A stretch of DNA of 64,000 bases from Myxococcus qinghaiensis (GTDB lineage Bacteria; Myxococcota; Myxococcia; Myxococcales; Myxococcaceae): contig NZ_JAKCFA010000022.1 of NCBI RefSeq assembly GCF_024198215.1, forward strand, positions 152,932 through 216,931, read 5' to 3'. Shown here piece by piece: positions 1-7,944 of the stretch. How positions within the stretch are numbered: position 1 is the stretch's first letter; each line of letters opens with the position of its first letter. The position numbers and the translations under genes are program-made. Under the pieces are notes generated by a model. It was not told where the DNA came from and searched no databases. It was given only the letters and a program-made list of their open reading frames with translations.

Positions 1-1
1 C

Positions 2-715
2 CGCTCCGCCGCCGTGAAGCTCTCCGTGGACGAGCCCCAGGTCCTCTTCTCCGCCTGCGTGGAGGAGGCCCTGCTCAAGCGCGGCGTGCCCCGGCTCCCC
101 GCCACCCTGGAGGCTCCCAGCCCCCTGCGTCCCCCCGTGCCGGAGCCGCTCGTGACGCTGGTCAGCCCGCCCCTGTCGGAGCTGGTGAAGGCCACCAACA
201 AGGAGTCCCTCAACCTCTACGCGGAGCGCCTGGGCCTGCGCTTCGCTCGCGAGAGAAGCGGCACGGAGGGCTATGCCACGCTGCGCACCGCGCTGGCGGA
301 GGAGCTCATCCGTCGCGGCATCCCCGCCCGGGACTTGCGCCCTGTCGATGGCAGCGGCCTGTCCCGCTACAACCTGGCCACCGCGCGGGGCCTGGCGCGC
401 GTGCTCTTCACCAGCCTGCGAGAGCCCTATGGCGACGCGCTGGTGGACAGCCTGCCCATCGCCGGCGTCGACGGGACGTTGGCCACCCGCCCCGTCACGC
501 CCCTCACCGCGGGCCGCATCCGCGCCAAGACGGGCACGCTCTCCGGCCAGAAGTGCTTCGCGGGCGTGGTGGACCGGCCCGGCGACCCCGAGCATCCGCG
601 CGTCGTCTTCGCCCTGATGCTCGGCAACATGGACGAGAGCACCGCCCTCCCCGCCAATGAGGCTTTCGACCGCTTCGCCGCCGCGCTGGTGGAGCTGCCC
701 CTGCGCGCCCCTTGA
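2..715 (+). CDS. dacB: D-alanyl-D-alanine carboxypeptidase/endopeptidase, PBP4 (peptidase S13) family, C-terminal part
   Basis: The reading frame is open from the left edge, so the start, the signal peptide and the SxxK serine nucleophile are outside the window. What remains is about 237 residues of the S13 penicillin-binding fold. Visible family motifs are the SxN element (NKESLNLYAERLG), the conserved DGSGLSRYN loop, and the KTG box (AKTGTLSG) followed by a final strand with FALMLGN. Enzymes of this family act in the periplasm, trimming the terminal D-Ala from peptidoglycan stem peptides or cutting D-Ala-mDAP cross-links. The gene ends with TGA at 713-715. It is followed by about 160 bp of non-coding sequence in which I see no clear promoter or terminator, before the next gene on the same strand. 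Family assignment is firm; the exact in vivo activity is inferred. Confidence 0.9.
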   Translation, partial: RSAAVKLSVDEPQVLFSACVEEALLKRGVPRLPATLEAPSPLRPPVPEPLVTLVSPPLSELVKATNKESLNLYAERLGLRFARERSGTEGYATLRTALAEELIRRGIPARDLRPVDGSGLSRYNLATARGLARVLFTSLREPYGDALVDSLPIAGVDGTLATRPVTPLTAGRIRAKTGTLSGQKCFAGVVDRPGDPEHPRVVFALMLGNMDESTALPANEAFDRFAAALVELPLRAP

Positions 716-877
716 CGTAGGACGTCCTCGAATTCCCTGGCGGGTTTGACGCACCGCACGCCTGGAGGCAACCCGAGGGAACACCCGTCCCATGACGACA
801 TTCCCCTGTCGGGAACGGGCGCCATGGGGGATGGGACGTGGCAGGCTGCGCCCGCCTTTCCCCATTCCGAGGTGAAC

Positions 878-3055
878 ATGAAGCTGACAACCGCAATGGC
901 CGCGGCGGCACTGCTGCTGCCACTCACGTCCCCGGCCGCCGGCAAGGGCGCGTCCAAGCCGCCCGTCACCGAGAAGCAGGAGGTCGTCGACACCTACCAC
1001 GGCACGGAGGTGAAGGACCCCTACCAGTGGCTGGAGGCCACCGACGACGCGAAGGTGAAGCAGTGGAACGACGCGCAGAACGCCCACACGCGGGCCATCC
1101 TGGACAAGCTGCCGGGCCGCGAGGGCATCCGCCAGCGCGTCGCCGAGCTCCTGTCCTGGAAGTCCCCGGGCTACGGCGGCCTGACGGAGGCCAACGGCAC
1201 CCTCATCGGCATCAAGTTCCAGCCGCCCCGGCAGCAGCCGTACGTGGTGGTCATCGGCTCTCCGGACGACACGTCGAAGGAGCGCTCACTGCTGGACCCC
1301 ATGGTCATCGACCCGTCGGGCCACACCACCATCGACTTCATCGAGCCCACGCTGGACGGCAAGAAGCTGGCCGTGTCGCTGTCGAAGAACGGCACGGAGA
1401 GCGGTGACGTCTCCGTCTATGACGTGGCCACGGGCAAGCCGCTGCCGAACGAAGTCGTGCCTCGCGTCAATGGCGGCACGGCGGGCGGTGGCCTCGCGTG
1501 GAACGCGGACGGGACGGGCTACTTCTACACCCGCTATCCGCGCGGCGAGGAGCGCCCGGCGGCGGACCGCGACTTCTTCCAGCAGGTGTACTTCCACAAG
1601 CTGGGCACGCCCACGGAGCAGGACACATACGCGCTGGGCAAGGACTTCCCGCGCATCGCCATGACGGAGCTGGAGACGTCGCCCGACGGCAAGTACATCA
1701 AGGCGATGGTCGCCAACGGCGACGGCGGCGAGTTCATGCTCTACCTCCACGGCCCCGACGGGAAGTGGACGCAGGTGACGAAGTTCGCGGACAAGGTCAT
1801 CCGCGCCCGCTTCGGCCACGACGGCGCCCTCTACCTGCTCAGCCGGCAGGACGCGCCGCGCGGCAAGGTGCTGCGCCTGGCCCTGGCCACGCCGACGCTG
1901 GACAAGGCCACGGTGCTGCTGCCCGAGGGTGAGGCCAGCGTCCAGGGCTTCTTCCCGACGAAGTCGCGGCTGTACGTGAGCGAGCAGCTCGGCGGCCCGT
2001 CGCAGCTGCGCATGGTGGACCTGAAGGGCAAGGACCTGGGCCTGGTGCCCACCCCGCCGGTGTCGTCGGTGGGCGGGCTGGTGAGCGCGGGCGGCGACGA
2101 CGTCTACTTCAGCAACTCCAGCTTCGTTCAGCCGCAGGCCTGGTACCGCTTCACCGCCGCGGACGGCAAGGTGACCAAGACGGCCCTGGCCAAGACTTCG
2201 CCGCTGGACGTCAGTGACGTGGAGGTGGTGCGCGCCGAGGCCACGTCGAAGGACGGCACCAAGGTCCCCCTCACCATCCTCAAGAAGAAGGGCACGAAGC
2301 TCAACGGCAACAACCCCACGCTGCTCACCGGCTACGGCGGCTTCAACGTCTCCATCAGCCCGGGCTTCAGCCCGCTGGCGGGCCTGTGGCTGGAGCAGGG
2401 CGGCGTGTACGCCATCGCCAACCTGCGCGGCGGCTCGGAGTTCGGCGAGAAGTGGCACGCCGAGGGCTCGCTGACGAAGAAGCAGAACGTCTTCGACGAC
2501 TTCTACGCCTGCGCGAAGCTGCTGGTGGACCAGAAGTACACGCAGCCCAAGAAGCTGGCCATCCAGGGCGGCAGCAACGGCGGCCTGCTGATGGGCGCCG
2601 CCGTCACCCAGCACCCGGAGGCGTACGGCGCCGTGGTGGCCCGCGTGGGCCTCTACGACATGCTGCGCTCGGAGCGCACGTCCAACGGCCAGTTCAACGT
2701 CACCGAGTACGGCACGGTGAAGGACCCCGAGCAGTTCAAGGCGCTGCTGGCGTACTCGCCCGTCCACAACGTGAAGGACGGCGTGAAGTACCCGCCCGTG
2801 CTCTTCACCTCCGGCGCCAATGACCCGCGCGTGGACCCGTTCCACTCGCGGAAGATGGTCGCCCGGATGCAGACGGCCACGTCGGCCAAGAATCCCATTC
2901 TCCTGCGCGCCGACGCGGAGACGGGCCACGGCTCCGGCACCCCGCTCAACTCCCGCATCGAGGAGGAGGTGGACGCGTACTCGTTCATCTTCAGCCAGCT
3001 CGGCGTGAAGTACCTGCCGCCCGCGAAGAAGGTGGCGGCTCCCAAGCCGCAGTAG
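878..3055 (+). CDS. Prolyl oligopeptidase (S9A family), secreted
   Basis: The protein has 725 residues. I start it at ATG 878 rather than at the longer in-frame start at 746. A GAGGTG ribosome site lies just before 878, and the first residues (MKLTTAMAAAALLLPLTSPAAG) read as a signal peptide. The N-terminal part is the seven-bladed propeller typical of S9A enzymes, preceded by the family motif DPYQWLE. The C-terminal alpha/beta hydrolase domain carries the catalytic triad: Ser566 in GGSNGG, Asp649 in GANDPRVD and His684 in TGHGSG. Such enzymes cleave short peptides after proline. The signal peptide points to the periplasm or the outside. The length matches the family. It appears to be monocistronic, since a strong hairpin follows the stop. 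No link to the biosynthetic cluster is evident. Confidence 0.95.
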   Translation: MKLTTAMAAAALLLPLTSPAAGKGASKPPVTEKQEVVDTYHGTEVKDPYQWLEATDDAKVKQWNDAQNAHTRAILDKLPGREGIRQRVAELLSWKSPGYGGLTEANGTLIGIKFQPPRQQPYVVVIGSPDDTSKERSLLDPMVIDPSGHTTIDFIEPTLDGKKLAVSLSKNGTESGDVSVYDVATGKPLPNEVVPRVNGGTAGGGLAWNADGTGYFYTRYPRGEERPAADRDFFQQVYFHKLGTPTEQDTYALGKDFPRIAMTELETSPDGKYIKAMVANGDGGEFMLYLHGPDGKWTQVTKFADKVIRARFGHDGALYLLSRQDAPRGKVLRLALATPTLDKATVLLPEGEASVQGFFPTKSRLYVSEQLGGPSQLRMVDLKGKDLGLVPTPPVSSVGGLVSAGGDDVYFSNSSFVQPQAWYRFTAADGKVTKTALAKTSPLDVSDVEVVRAEATSKDGTKVPLTILKKKGTKLNGNNPTLLTGYGGFNVSISPGFSPLAGLWLEQGGVYAIANLRGGSEFGEKWHAEGSLTKKQNVFDDFYACAKLLVDQKYTQPKKLAIQGGSNGGLLMGAAVTQHPEAYGAVVARVGLYDMLRSERTSNGQFNVTEYGTVKDPEQFKALLAYSPVHNVKDGVKYPPVLFTSGANDPRVDPFHSRKMVARMQTATSAKNPILLRADAETGHGSGTPLNSRIEEEVDAYSFIFSQLGVKYLPPAKKVAAPKPQ

Positions 3056-3079
3056 CGCGCCACACTTTCGCGCTGTCGT

Positions 3080-3129
3080 GAGGCCCGCCCTGGGCCCGGA
3101 GGAGACACTCCGGGCTCGCGGCGGGCCTC
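3080..3129 (+). terminator. Two-tier inverted repeat, probable terminator
   Basis: An outer perfect 10-bp stem (GAGGCCCGCC at 3080-3089 with GGCGGGCCTC at 3120-3129) encloses a second perfect 8-bp stem (GCCCGGAG at 3094-3101 with CTCCGGGC at 3108-3115). It starts 24 bp after the peptidase stop codon. There is no T tract, so it is either a GC-type terminator or an mRNA 3'-end stabiliser. Confidence 0.65.
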
Positions 3130-3193
3130 GACATGTCCGGTGACGCCCACGGACACCTGGAGCGTCGGCGCGCGCGGTGACAGATTGCGCGGC

Positions 3194-4285
3194 ATGGACC
3201 TGTCCCCGCTCGAAGCGCTCACGACTCCCGCCGCCCTGGTGGACCTGGAACGCGTGGAGGCCAACCTGCGGCGCGTGGCCGCGTACTCGCGCCAGCACCG
3301 CCTGCACTGGCGCCCCCATACGAAGACGCACAAGACCGCGGAGCTCACCGCGCTCCAGCTCGCCGCCGGAGCCGTGGGCGTCACCGTCGCCACCCCGCGC
3401 GAAGCCGAGCTCATGGCCACCGTCTCGGATGACGTGCTGCTGGCCTATCCCCCCGTGGGCGCGAGCAGGCTCGCGCAGCTCATGGCCCTGCCCCGCCGCA
3501 CGCGGCTCATGGTGGCGCTCGACTCGGTGGAGGCGCTCCAGGGCTTGAGCCACGCGGCGCGGGACGCGGGCCGCACCGTGGGCGTGCTGGTGGAGTTGGA
3601 TTTGGGCATGCGCCGCGTGGGCGTGCAGACGCCGGCCGACGCCGTGGCCCTGGCCCACCGAATCGCCGCCATGCCTTCCGTGACGTACCGAGGCGTCATC
3701 TTCTATCCGGGCCACGTGCGCGCGCCGGTGGAGCAGCAGGAAGCCGCCGTGAAGGAGCAGACCGCGCGCGTGCGTGAGTTCGTGGACGCGCTCGCCGCCG
3801 AGGGCCTCCGCCCCGAAGTGGTGAGCGGAGGCTCCACGCCCATGCTGTGGCGCTCACACGAGGTGGAGGGCCTGACGGAGATCCGCCCGGGCATCAACGT
3901 GCTGAATGACCGCAACACCGCCGCGCTCGGCGCATGCGCGTGGAGCGACTGTGCCTTCTCCGTCCTGACGACGGTGGTGAGCACCGCCGTTCCCGGACAG
4001 GTGGTGGTCGACGCGGGCTCCAAGGCCCTGGCCAAGGAGGAAGGACTCGCGCCGGCGGGCGGCTACGGCGCCCTGCTGGACAGACCGGAGCTCGTCATCC
4101 GAAGCGTCTCCGAGGAGCACGGCCTGCTCGACGTCTCCAACACGTCCTGGCGTCCCCGCGTGGGAGACCGCCTGCGCGTCGTCCCCAACCACGTCTGCGC
4201 CGCCGTCAACCTGCACGAGCGGCTGCACGTCCTGCGCGGCGACACCATGACGGCGTGCTGGCCCGTCGCCGCGCGAGGCTGGTAG
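3194..4285 (+). CDS. PLP- and zinc-dependent D-serine dehydratase / D-threonine aldolase-like protein
   Basis: This 363-residue protein begins like other members of the fold-type III (alanine racemase-like) family (TTPAALVDLERVEANLRR). The PLP lysine is most likely Lys44 in RPHTKTHK. The C-terminal metal site reads PNHVCAAVNLHE, giving His333 and Cys335. In this family an HxC pair is typical of zinc-dependent D-serine dehydratases, and HxD of D-threonine aldolases, so D-serine dehydratase is slightly favoured. The predicted reaction is deamination of D-serine to pyruvate, or cleavage of a D-3-hydroxy amino acid. An in-frame GTG at 3140 would add 18 residues. I prefer ATG 3194 because the conserved fold starts directly after it, but no strong ribosome site distinguishes them. 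It converges with the next gene, leaving only six bases between the stops. Confidence 0.85.
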   Translation: MDLSPLEALTTPAALVDLERVEANLRRVAAYSRQHRLHWRPHTKTHKTAELTALQLAAGAVGVTVATPREAELMATVSDDVLLAYPPVGASRLAQLMALPRRTRLMVALDSVEALQGLSHAARDAGRTVGVLVELDLGMRRVGVQTPADAVALAHRIAAMPSVTYRGVIFYPGHVRAPVEQQEAAVKEQTARVREFVDALAAEGLRPEVVSGGSTPMLWRSHEVEGLTEIRPGINVLNDRNTAALGACAWSDCAFSVLTTVVSTAVPGQVVVDAGSKALAKEEGLAPAGGYGALLDRPELVIRSVSEEHGLLDVSNTSWRPRVGDRLRVVPNHVCAAVNLHERLHVLRGDTMTACWPVAARGW

Positions 4286-4291
4286 TCCGCC

Positions 4292-5293
4292 TCACACCAG
4301 CTTGTCGAGCCGCCCCAGCTCCCGCGAGAGCATCGCCTCCAGCTCGCGGATGTTGCGGTAGACGATGCACCGGTAGGACGCGACGTCGAAGCGCAGCTCC
4401 CGCACGTCGCGGACCAGGAGCAGCGTGGGCCGCCCCTTGCCCCACGCATAGCCGACCTCCAGGTACACGTTGGGGTTGGCCAGCGACAGGTCGGCGATGA
4501 CGACCTTCGCCGTGTCGATGCGCTCCTTGATGCGCTGGATGATGGGCCCGTCGAACACGGCCTGGTCCACGCGCTCGCACAGCAGGCCCGCCGCATTCAC
4601 CGGCCCCTGGATGCCGTAGTGGTACGTGTCCTCCAGCTCGGGCGCGAAGGGCATGGCCACGAAGGCGTGCGGCTTCGCCATGGACACCGTGCCCGCGCTC
4701 GCCATGGAAGGCGCCTGCACGAAGGCGCTGTTGCGCCGCACCCGGAAGCCTCCTCCCGGCAGCGTCTCCACGCCGGGCGTTCCCCCCAGGCCCCGCTCCA
4801 GCGCCTTGCGCAGCCGCAGCGCGCGGCGCATGTCCAGCTCGACCACCGTGAAGCGCTCCAACCCCTTGGGGCCCGTGCCGCGCTGGAAGGCCTCGATGAG
4901 CCCGCCCACGAAGGCCAGCACCGCCTCGTCCTCGTCCAGCCCGTAGTTGGGGCCGTGCACCGTGCCCGCCGCGTGCTTCAGGTGGGGCTGCGCCTCCAGC
5001 GCCTTCAGCGCGCGCAGCGTGAACTGGCGAATCTCGTGGTAGCCAAACGCGCCCAGGCGAACCGTGCCCACGAAGAGCGCCAGGGGCGAGGCCAGCGCGC
5101 CGCGCGTCTCCAGGAAGCGGTGCTCGCCCGGCTGGACCTCCCACTGCGCGGGCTCCACCCCCGCGGCCGCCAGTCGCCGTGAAGCCTCTCCGGAGGCGCC
5201 GTACAGCCTCTGTGCATATTTGAACAGGGCGACGTCCGCCTTCATCTCGGTGACGTCACCCACCTCCAGCACCACGTCGAGAGCCGCGCTCAT
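4292..5293 (-). CDS. Two-domain protein: macro-like N-terminus plus nucleoside deoxyribosyltransferase/TIR-like C-terminus
   Basis: The protein has 333 residues from ATG 5293 (MSAALDVVLEVGDVT); a longer start at 5377 would add 28 residues of low-quality sequence. Residues 1 to about 170 resemble a macro or macro-like fold (VVLEVGDVTEMKADV, then GTVHGPNYGLDEDEA). Residues 210-333 begin HAFVAMPFAPELEDTYHYGI and continue with a REID-type segment (IKERIDTAKVVIADL) and NPNVYLEVGYAWG. That is the arrangement of the nucleoside 2-deoxyribosyltransferase/TIR-like superfamily, with Glu in NVYLEVGYA as the likely catalytic residue. Members often act on nucleosides or nucleotides, and some are effectors in bacterial immunity. 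No sensor or nuclease gene sits next to it, so a defence role is only a possibility. It is convergent with the upstream PLP enzyme gene. Confidence 0.6.
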   Translation of the reverse strand: MSAALDVVLEVGDVTEMKADVALFKYAQRLYGASGEASRRLAAAGVEPAQWEVQPGEHRFLETRGALASPLALFVGTVRLGAFGYHEIRQFTLRALKALEAQPHLKHAAGTVHGPNYGLDEDEAVLAFVGGLIEAFQRGTGPKGLERFTVVELDMRRALRLRKALERGLGGTPGVETLPGGGFRVRRNSAFVQAPSMASAGTVSMAKPHAFVAMPFAPELEDTYHYGIQGPVNAAGLLCERVDQAVFDGPIIQRIKERIDTAKVVIADLSLANPNVYLEVGYAWGKGRPTLLLVRDVRELRFDVASYRCIVYRNIRELEAMLSRELGRLDKLV

Positions 5294-5532
5294 CCCTCGA
5301 CTGTAGGGCCGTCGACTGTCCTCACCCAACCCGGAACCCAACGGTCCAATCGCGAACGGGTGCCCGGGGACCCCCATGGCCCTGAGACTCGGGGTATGAC
5401 CAGTCTAAAGAACTCCATTCGCATTGTGATATGGAGCCCTGCGCACCCCGGACTACCCGGGGAACCCCACATCCCCTGAGGGGCGGTCCCGACTCAAAGT
5501 CTTTCACGTCGGGAAAAGTGAAGGAGAGACAG
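5294..5532. promoter_or_regulatory. Divergent intergenic region with two small hairpins
   Basis: These 239 bp separate the minus-strand deoxyribosyltransferase-like gene from the plus-strand flavin monooxygenase, so both promoters should lie here. I see no convincing -35/-10 pair. Two small GC hairpins sit in the probable leader of the monooxygenase: CCCCGG at 5446-5451 with CCGGGG at 5457-5462, and CCCC-TGA-GGGG at 5473-5483. A clear ribosome site (AAGGAGA, 5521-5527) precedes the ATG. Confidence 0.4.
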
Positions 5533-6840
5533 ATGGCGAGCATCGGAATCGTCGGCGCCGGCACTGCCGGACTGCACCTGGGTCTGAAGCTTCTCTCGCA
5601 GGGCATTCCCGTCACGCTCTACGCGGAGCAGGAGCCAGACGCCCTTCGGGTGGGCCGCCTTCTGAATACCGTGACTCACCATGCGCCCACGCGCGCGAGG
5701 GAGCGGGAGCTGTATGTGGACTTCTGGGGCGCGCCTGAGCTGGCGATGAACCGCTGCGCCATCCACGTCCACGGGCCGCACCCGTTCAGCCTGAAGGGGC
5801 GGGTGAGCGAGCCCAGCCTGTGCGTGGACTACCGCCTCTATCAGCCCCGGCTCGCGGAGGCCTTCGTGGAGCGCGGTGGCCGGCTGGAGGTGATGCCAGT
5901 GGACCTGGCCGCGCTGGAGGGACTGACGCGCCGCCACGCGTTGGTGGTGGTGGCCACCGGGCGAAGCGGCCTCAACACGCTGTTTCCGCGCGTGCCGGAG
6001 CTGTCGCCGCACGACAAGCCGCCGCGCGTGCTGTTCGCCGCGATGCTCAAGGGCCTGCGGATGCCGGAGCCCTTCGGCATGCACGTCAACCTGGTGCCGG
6101 GCCAGGGTGAGGTCTTCGAGTCGCAGATCATCACCCGCCACGGCCGCGTCCCCAGCACGCTCATCGAAGCGGTTCCCGGCTCCGAGCTGGCATCGATGAT
6201 CTCCCGCAAGCGCGACGACGACCCGGCCGGCTTCGACAAGATGCTGCTGGAGCTGATGCGCCGCCACGCGCCCGCGACGTACGAGCGCATCGACCCGACG
6301 GAGTTCGGCGTCCGCGGACCGCTGGACTTCCTGCAGGGCGGCTTCACGCCCATGGTGCGCCGCGCCTGGGCCCAGGTGGGCGAGGGCCGCTTCGTGATGA
6401 CGGTGGGCGACACGCACGTGACGAATGACCCCATCGCGGGCCAGGGCGCCAACGCCGCGTCGGCCTCCGCCTTCACGCTGGCCATCGCCATCCAGGACGC
6501 GCTCCTGTCCGAGCGCCCCTTCGACGAGAGGTTCTGCCGCGACACGGAGACGCGGATGTGGGCCGCCGTGGCCCCTGCGACGGACTGGACCAACGCGCTC
6601 TTGCAGCCGCCTCCGCCGCACGTCATCGACCTGCTCGTGGCGGGCAGCCGGGACAACCGGGTGGCCGACGCCATCGTCAGCGCCTTCATGATTCCCGAGC
6701 GCATCCTCGGCGCCTGTGCCTCGCCCGAGGCCGCCGCGGAGTTCATCGCCCACGCGGGAACGCCGAGCGCCGAAATCCTGGCCGCGTCCGGGGCCCTGGG
6801 CTGGGACACCGGGGCGAGAATCCGGCCGCTGGCGGGCTGA
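5533..6840 (+). CDS. FAD-dependent styrene/indole monooxygenase (StyA-like oxygenase subunit)
   Basis: The protein has 435 residues and starts at ATG 5533 behind a good AAGGAGA site. The N-terminal FAD-binding motif is IGIVGAGTAGLHLGLKLL. The rest follows the StyA plan closely: LLNTVTHHAPT, VDYRLYQPRLAEAF, the region around ERIDPTEFGV, LQGGFTPMVR, and the C-terminal FAD-binding GDTHVTNDPIAGQGANAAS. StyA-type enzymes epoxidise styrene or oxidise indole using FADH2 supplied by a separate reductase (StyB). No flavin reductase gene is adjacent, so a distant partner must be assumed. A strong hairpin begins 15 bp after the stop, suggesting a single-gene transcript. The substrate is unknown; indole and other aryl alkenes are typical for the family. 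Confidence 0.85.
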   Translation: MASIGIVGAGTAGLHLGLKLLSQGIPVTLYAEQEPDALRVGRLLNTVTHHAPTRARERELYVDFWGAPELAMNRCAIHVHGPHPFSLKGRVSEPSLCVDYRLYQPRLAEAFVERGGRLEVMPVDLAALEGLTRRHALVVVATGRSGLNTLFPRVPELSPHDKPPRVLFAAMLKGLRMPEPFGMHVNLVPGQGEVFESQIITRHGRVPSTLIEAVPGSELASMISRKRDDDPAGFDKMLLELMRRHAPATYERIDPTEFGVRGPLDFLQGGFTPMVRRAWAQVGEGRFVMTVGDTHVTNDPIAGQGANAASASAFTLAIAIQDALLSERPFDERFCRDTETRMWAAVAPATDWTNALLQPPPPHVIDLLVAGSRDNRVADAIVSAFMIPERILGACASPEAAAEFIAHAGTPSAEILAASGALGWDTGARIRPLAG

Positions 6841-6854
6841 GACATGATTTCAGT

Positions 6855-6899
6855 GCGAGGCGCCGTCGAAACACTCCTGCGGGAGTGACGGCGCCTCGC
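6855..6899 (+). terminator. Two-tier inverted repeat, probable terminator
   Basis: A perfect 13-bp outer stem (GCGAGGCGCCGTC at 6855-6867, GACGGCGCCTCGC at 6887-6899) encloses a nested ACTCC/GGAGT stem. It lies between the monooxygenase stop (6840) and the next start (6914) on the same strand. There is no T tract. Its form matches the hairpin at 3080-3129. Confidence 0.7.
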
Positions 6900-6913
6900 T
6901 ATCCTCGCGAGCC

Positions 6914-7870
6914 ATGCGATTCGCCATCGTCGGTTCGGGTGGAGTGGGCGGCTATTACGGCGCGAGGTTGGTGCGCGCGGGCCATGAGGTGGGCTTCCTC
7001 GCGAGAGGTTCGCACCTGAAGGCCATGCGGGACAAAGGCCTCACCATCCTCAGCCAGGAGGGAGACTTCACCGTCCCCGTCCGCGCCGAGGAGGACGCCG
7101 CGCGGCTGGGGCCGGTGGACGTGGTGGTGCTGGCGGTGAAGAACTACGACGTCGCCAGCGTGCTGCCCCAGGTGAAGACGCTGCTCGCCGCGTCGGAGCG
7201 GCCCGCGCTCGGAGGCTCCAGCGCGGCGGTCGTCACGCTCCAGAACGGCGTGGACAGCCCCTCCGAGGTGGCCGCCGCCGTGGGAGAGCCCGTCGTCATC
7301 GGCGGGACGACGTACATCTCCACCGCCATCACCGAGCCCGGCGTCATCCGCCAGGCGGGCACGCTGCACCGGGTGGTGCTGGGGGAGACCTTCGGGGACC
7401 TCTCGCAAGTGTCCTCGCGCGTCCAGGCGCTGCGAGACGTGCTCGCGCAGGCGGGCCTCAACGCGGAGGCGGTGGCCGACATCCGCGCGCCCCTCTGGGA
7501 GAAGCTCGCCTTCCTCGCCGCCATGGCCGGCTTCTGTACCGCGGCGCGCTCCTCGATTGGCCCCTTGAGGGAGGCCCCCTTCTTCCGGGACGTCTTCCGC
7601 GAGGCCGTCGCCGAGGTGCTCCGCGTCGCCGCCGCCGAGGGCGTCTCCACCCCCACGCGTCCCGACGACGTGGTGCGCTTCATGGAGGCGATGGCCCCGG
7701 AGATCCGCCCGTCGATGATGGTGGACTTCGACGCGGGCAAGCCGCTGGAGGTCGAATACCTCCAGGGAACGGTGGCGCGACGTGGCCACGCGCTCGGCGT
7801 CCCCACCCCCGTCATGAGCACCCTGTACTCCGTCCTCCTGCCCCACGCGCGCGGCTCGCGGCAGGGCTGA
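6914..7870 (+). CDS. Ketopantoate reductase-like protein (2-dehydropantoate 2-reductase family)
   Basis: The protein has 318 residues. It opens with the NADP-binding Rossmann motif MRFAIVGSGGVGGYYGARL, followed by LARGSHLKAMRDKGL, which is typical of the ApbA/PanE family. Later family landmarks are VVVLAVKNYD, LQNGVDSP, and LWEKLAFLAAMAGF, whose lysine sits where the catalytic lysine of PanE lies. The C-terminal helical domain includes VDFDAGKPLEVEYLQGT. PanE reduces ketopantoate to pantoate in coenzyme A synthesis. Many genomes carry paralogues that reduce other 2-oxo acids, and the isolated setting here does not tell which this is. The length matches the family. Any role in feeding the nearby assembly line would be speculation. 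Confidence 0.85.
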   Translation: MRFAIVGSGGVGGYYGARLVRAGHEVGFLARGSHLKAMRDKGLTILSQEGDFTVPVRAEEDAARLGPVDVVVLAVKNYDVASVLPQVKTLLAASERPALGGSSAAVVTLQNGVDSPSEVAAAVGEPVVIGGTTYISTAITEPGVIRQAGTLHRVVLGETFGDLSQVSSRVQALRDVLAQAGLNAEAVADIRAPLWEKLAFLAAMAGFCTAARSSIGPLREAPFFRDVFREAVAEVLRVAAAEGVSTPTRPDDVVRFMEAMAPEIRPSMMVDFDAGKPLEVEYLQGTVARRGHALGVPTPVMSTLYSVLLPHARGSRQG

Positions 7871-7944
7871 GCCTGGCTGACCACCCGCCAAGCGGGCCGA
7901 ACATCCGACGCAATCGCCCGCCGGAATTCGCATAGAGATGAGTG

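Noticed and set aside
746..877. Upstream start (746) for the prolyl oligopeptidase
   Set aside because: It would place 44 residues before a clear signal peptide and lacks a ribosome site, whereas ATG 878 has both.
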